A stretch of 24,026 nucleotides of DNA, from NCBI GenBank assembly GCA_963643215.1, contig CAVIJY010000027.1, forward strand, positions 1 to 24,026, given 5' to 3'. Positions 23,961 through 24,026 of the stretch are shown here, in pieces. Origin of the DNA: Darwinimomas sp963643215 (lineage in GTDB: Bacteria; Bacillota; Clostridia; Lachnospirales; Lachnospiraceae). The position numbers were made by a program, and so were the translations under genes. The notes beneath the pieces were generated by a model that saw only the letters and a list, made by a program, of their open reading frames with translations, was not told the origin of the DNA and made no database searches. Positions within the stretch are counted from its first letter, which is position 1. Each line of letters starts with the position of its first letter.

Positions 23961-24026
23961 TTCGGTGCTCGGCGGTTCGCTGTTTCCACTCTGCCTTCGT
24001 GCGCTGCACTCGGCAGTCGTGGACAG
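23961..24026 (+). repeat. Dispersed stem-loop repeat, copy D (cut by the window end)
   Basis: TTCGGTGCTCGG (23961-23972) resembles the TTCGGTTACTCGG lead of the other copies. The core TTCGTGC-GCT-GCACTC (23996-24011) is flanked directly by CTGCC (23991-23995) and GGCAG (24012-24016), with a further CCAC/GTGG pairing outside (23986-23989 and 24019-24022). The arms differ from copies A to C while the core is kept. It lies immediately after a stop codon in the same orientation. The end may continue beyond the window. Confidence 0.65.

Overview
The window looks like a chromosomal segment from a Gram-positive anaerobe of the class Clostridia, quite possibly a Lachnospiraceae- or Eubacteriales-type acetogen. 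Strong AGGAGG-type ribosome binding sites, frequent ATA and AGA/AGG codons, occasional TTG and GTG starts and the protein families themselves point that way. The presence of accessory genes for nickel and corrinoid enzymes of the carbon monoxide dehydrogenase/acetyl-CoA synthase (CODH/ACS) system suggests Wood-Ljungdahl or CO metabolism. The lineage is inferred, and no CODH/ACS structural gene lies inside the window.

Layout. (1) 1-4049: a CODH/ACS maturation and activation cassette, made of a histidine-rich small protein, a CooT-like nickel protein, a CooC/AcsF ATPase, a RACo-like corrinoid-protein reductive activator and a DUF3786-like protein. A dispersed stem-loop repeat and a terminator-like hairpin sit between cooC and the activator. 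(2) 4074-7672: two overlapping genes for a heterodimeric ABC exporter with one degenerate ATP site. (3) 7761-11017: a tRNA-dihydrouridine synthase, a NudC-type NADH pyrophosphatase and a lipoprotein of unknown role. (4) 11018-11583: a gene-poor stretch with a 120-bp tandem duplication, a long hairpin and an open frame of uncertain status. (5) 11584-14187: an M24 metallopeptidase converging on pyruvate kinase over a shared terminator. (6) 14376-19581: a short coding relic, a good promoter and a five-gene run (YoaK-type membrane protein, L,D-transpeptidase, HAD phosphatase, CobA-HemD fusion, precorrin-2 dehydrogenase). (7) 19578-21494: a membrane-anchored glycerophosphodiesterase on the minus strand. 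(8) 21574-24026: tryptophanyl-tRNA synthetase with an unknown acidic-linker protein, followed by another repeat copy cut by the window edge.

How it fits together. The first cassette would insert nickel into CODH/ACS and reactivate the corrinoid iron-sulfur protein. The CobA-HemD and precorrin-2 dehydrogenase pair makes early intermediates of the siroheme/cobalamin branch, which such metabolism needs in quantity. This link is inferred from function, because the two loci are about 13 kb apart.

The most unusual non-coding signal is a family of stem-loop repeats. It has four copies here, each shortly after a stop codon and in the same orientation as the upstream gene (one copy is the second half of a tandem pair). 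All share the core TTCGTGC-N3-GCAYTC, while the flanking stem arms differ but still pair. I did not find a CRISPR array, an intact insertion sequence, an rRNA or tRNA gene, or a defence system.
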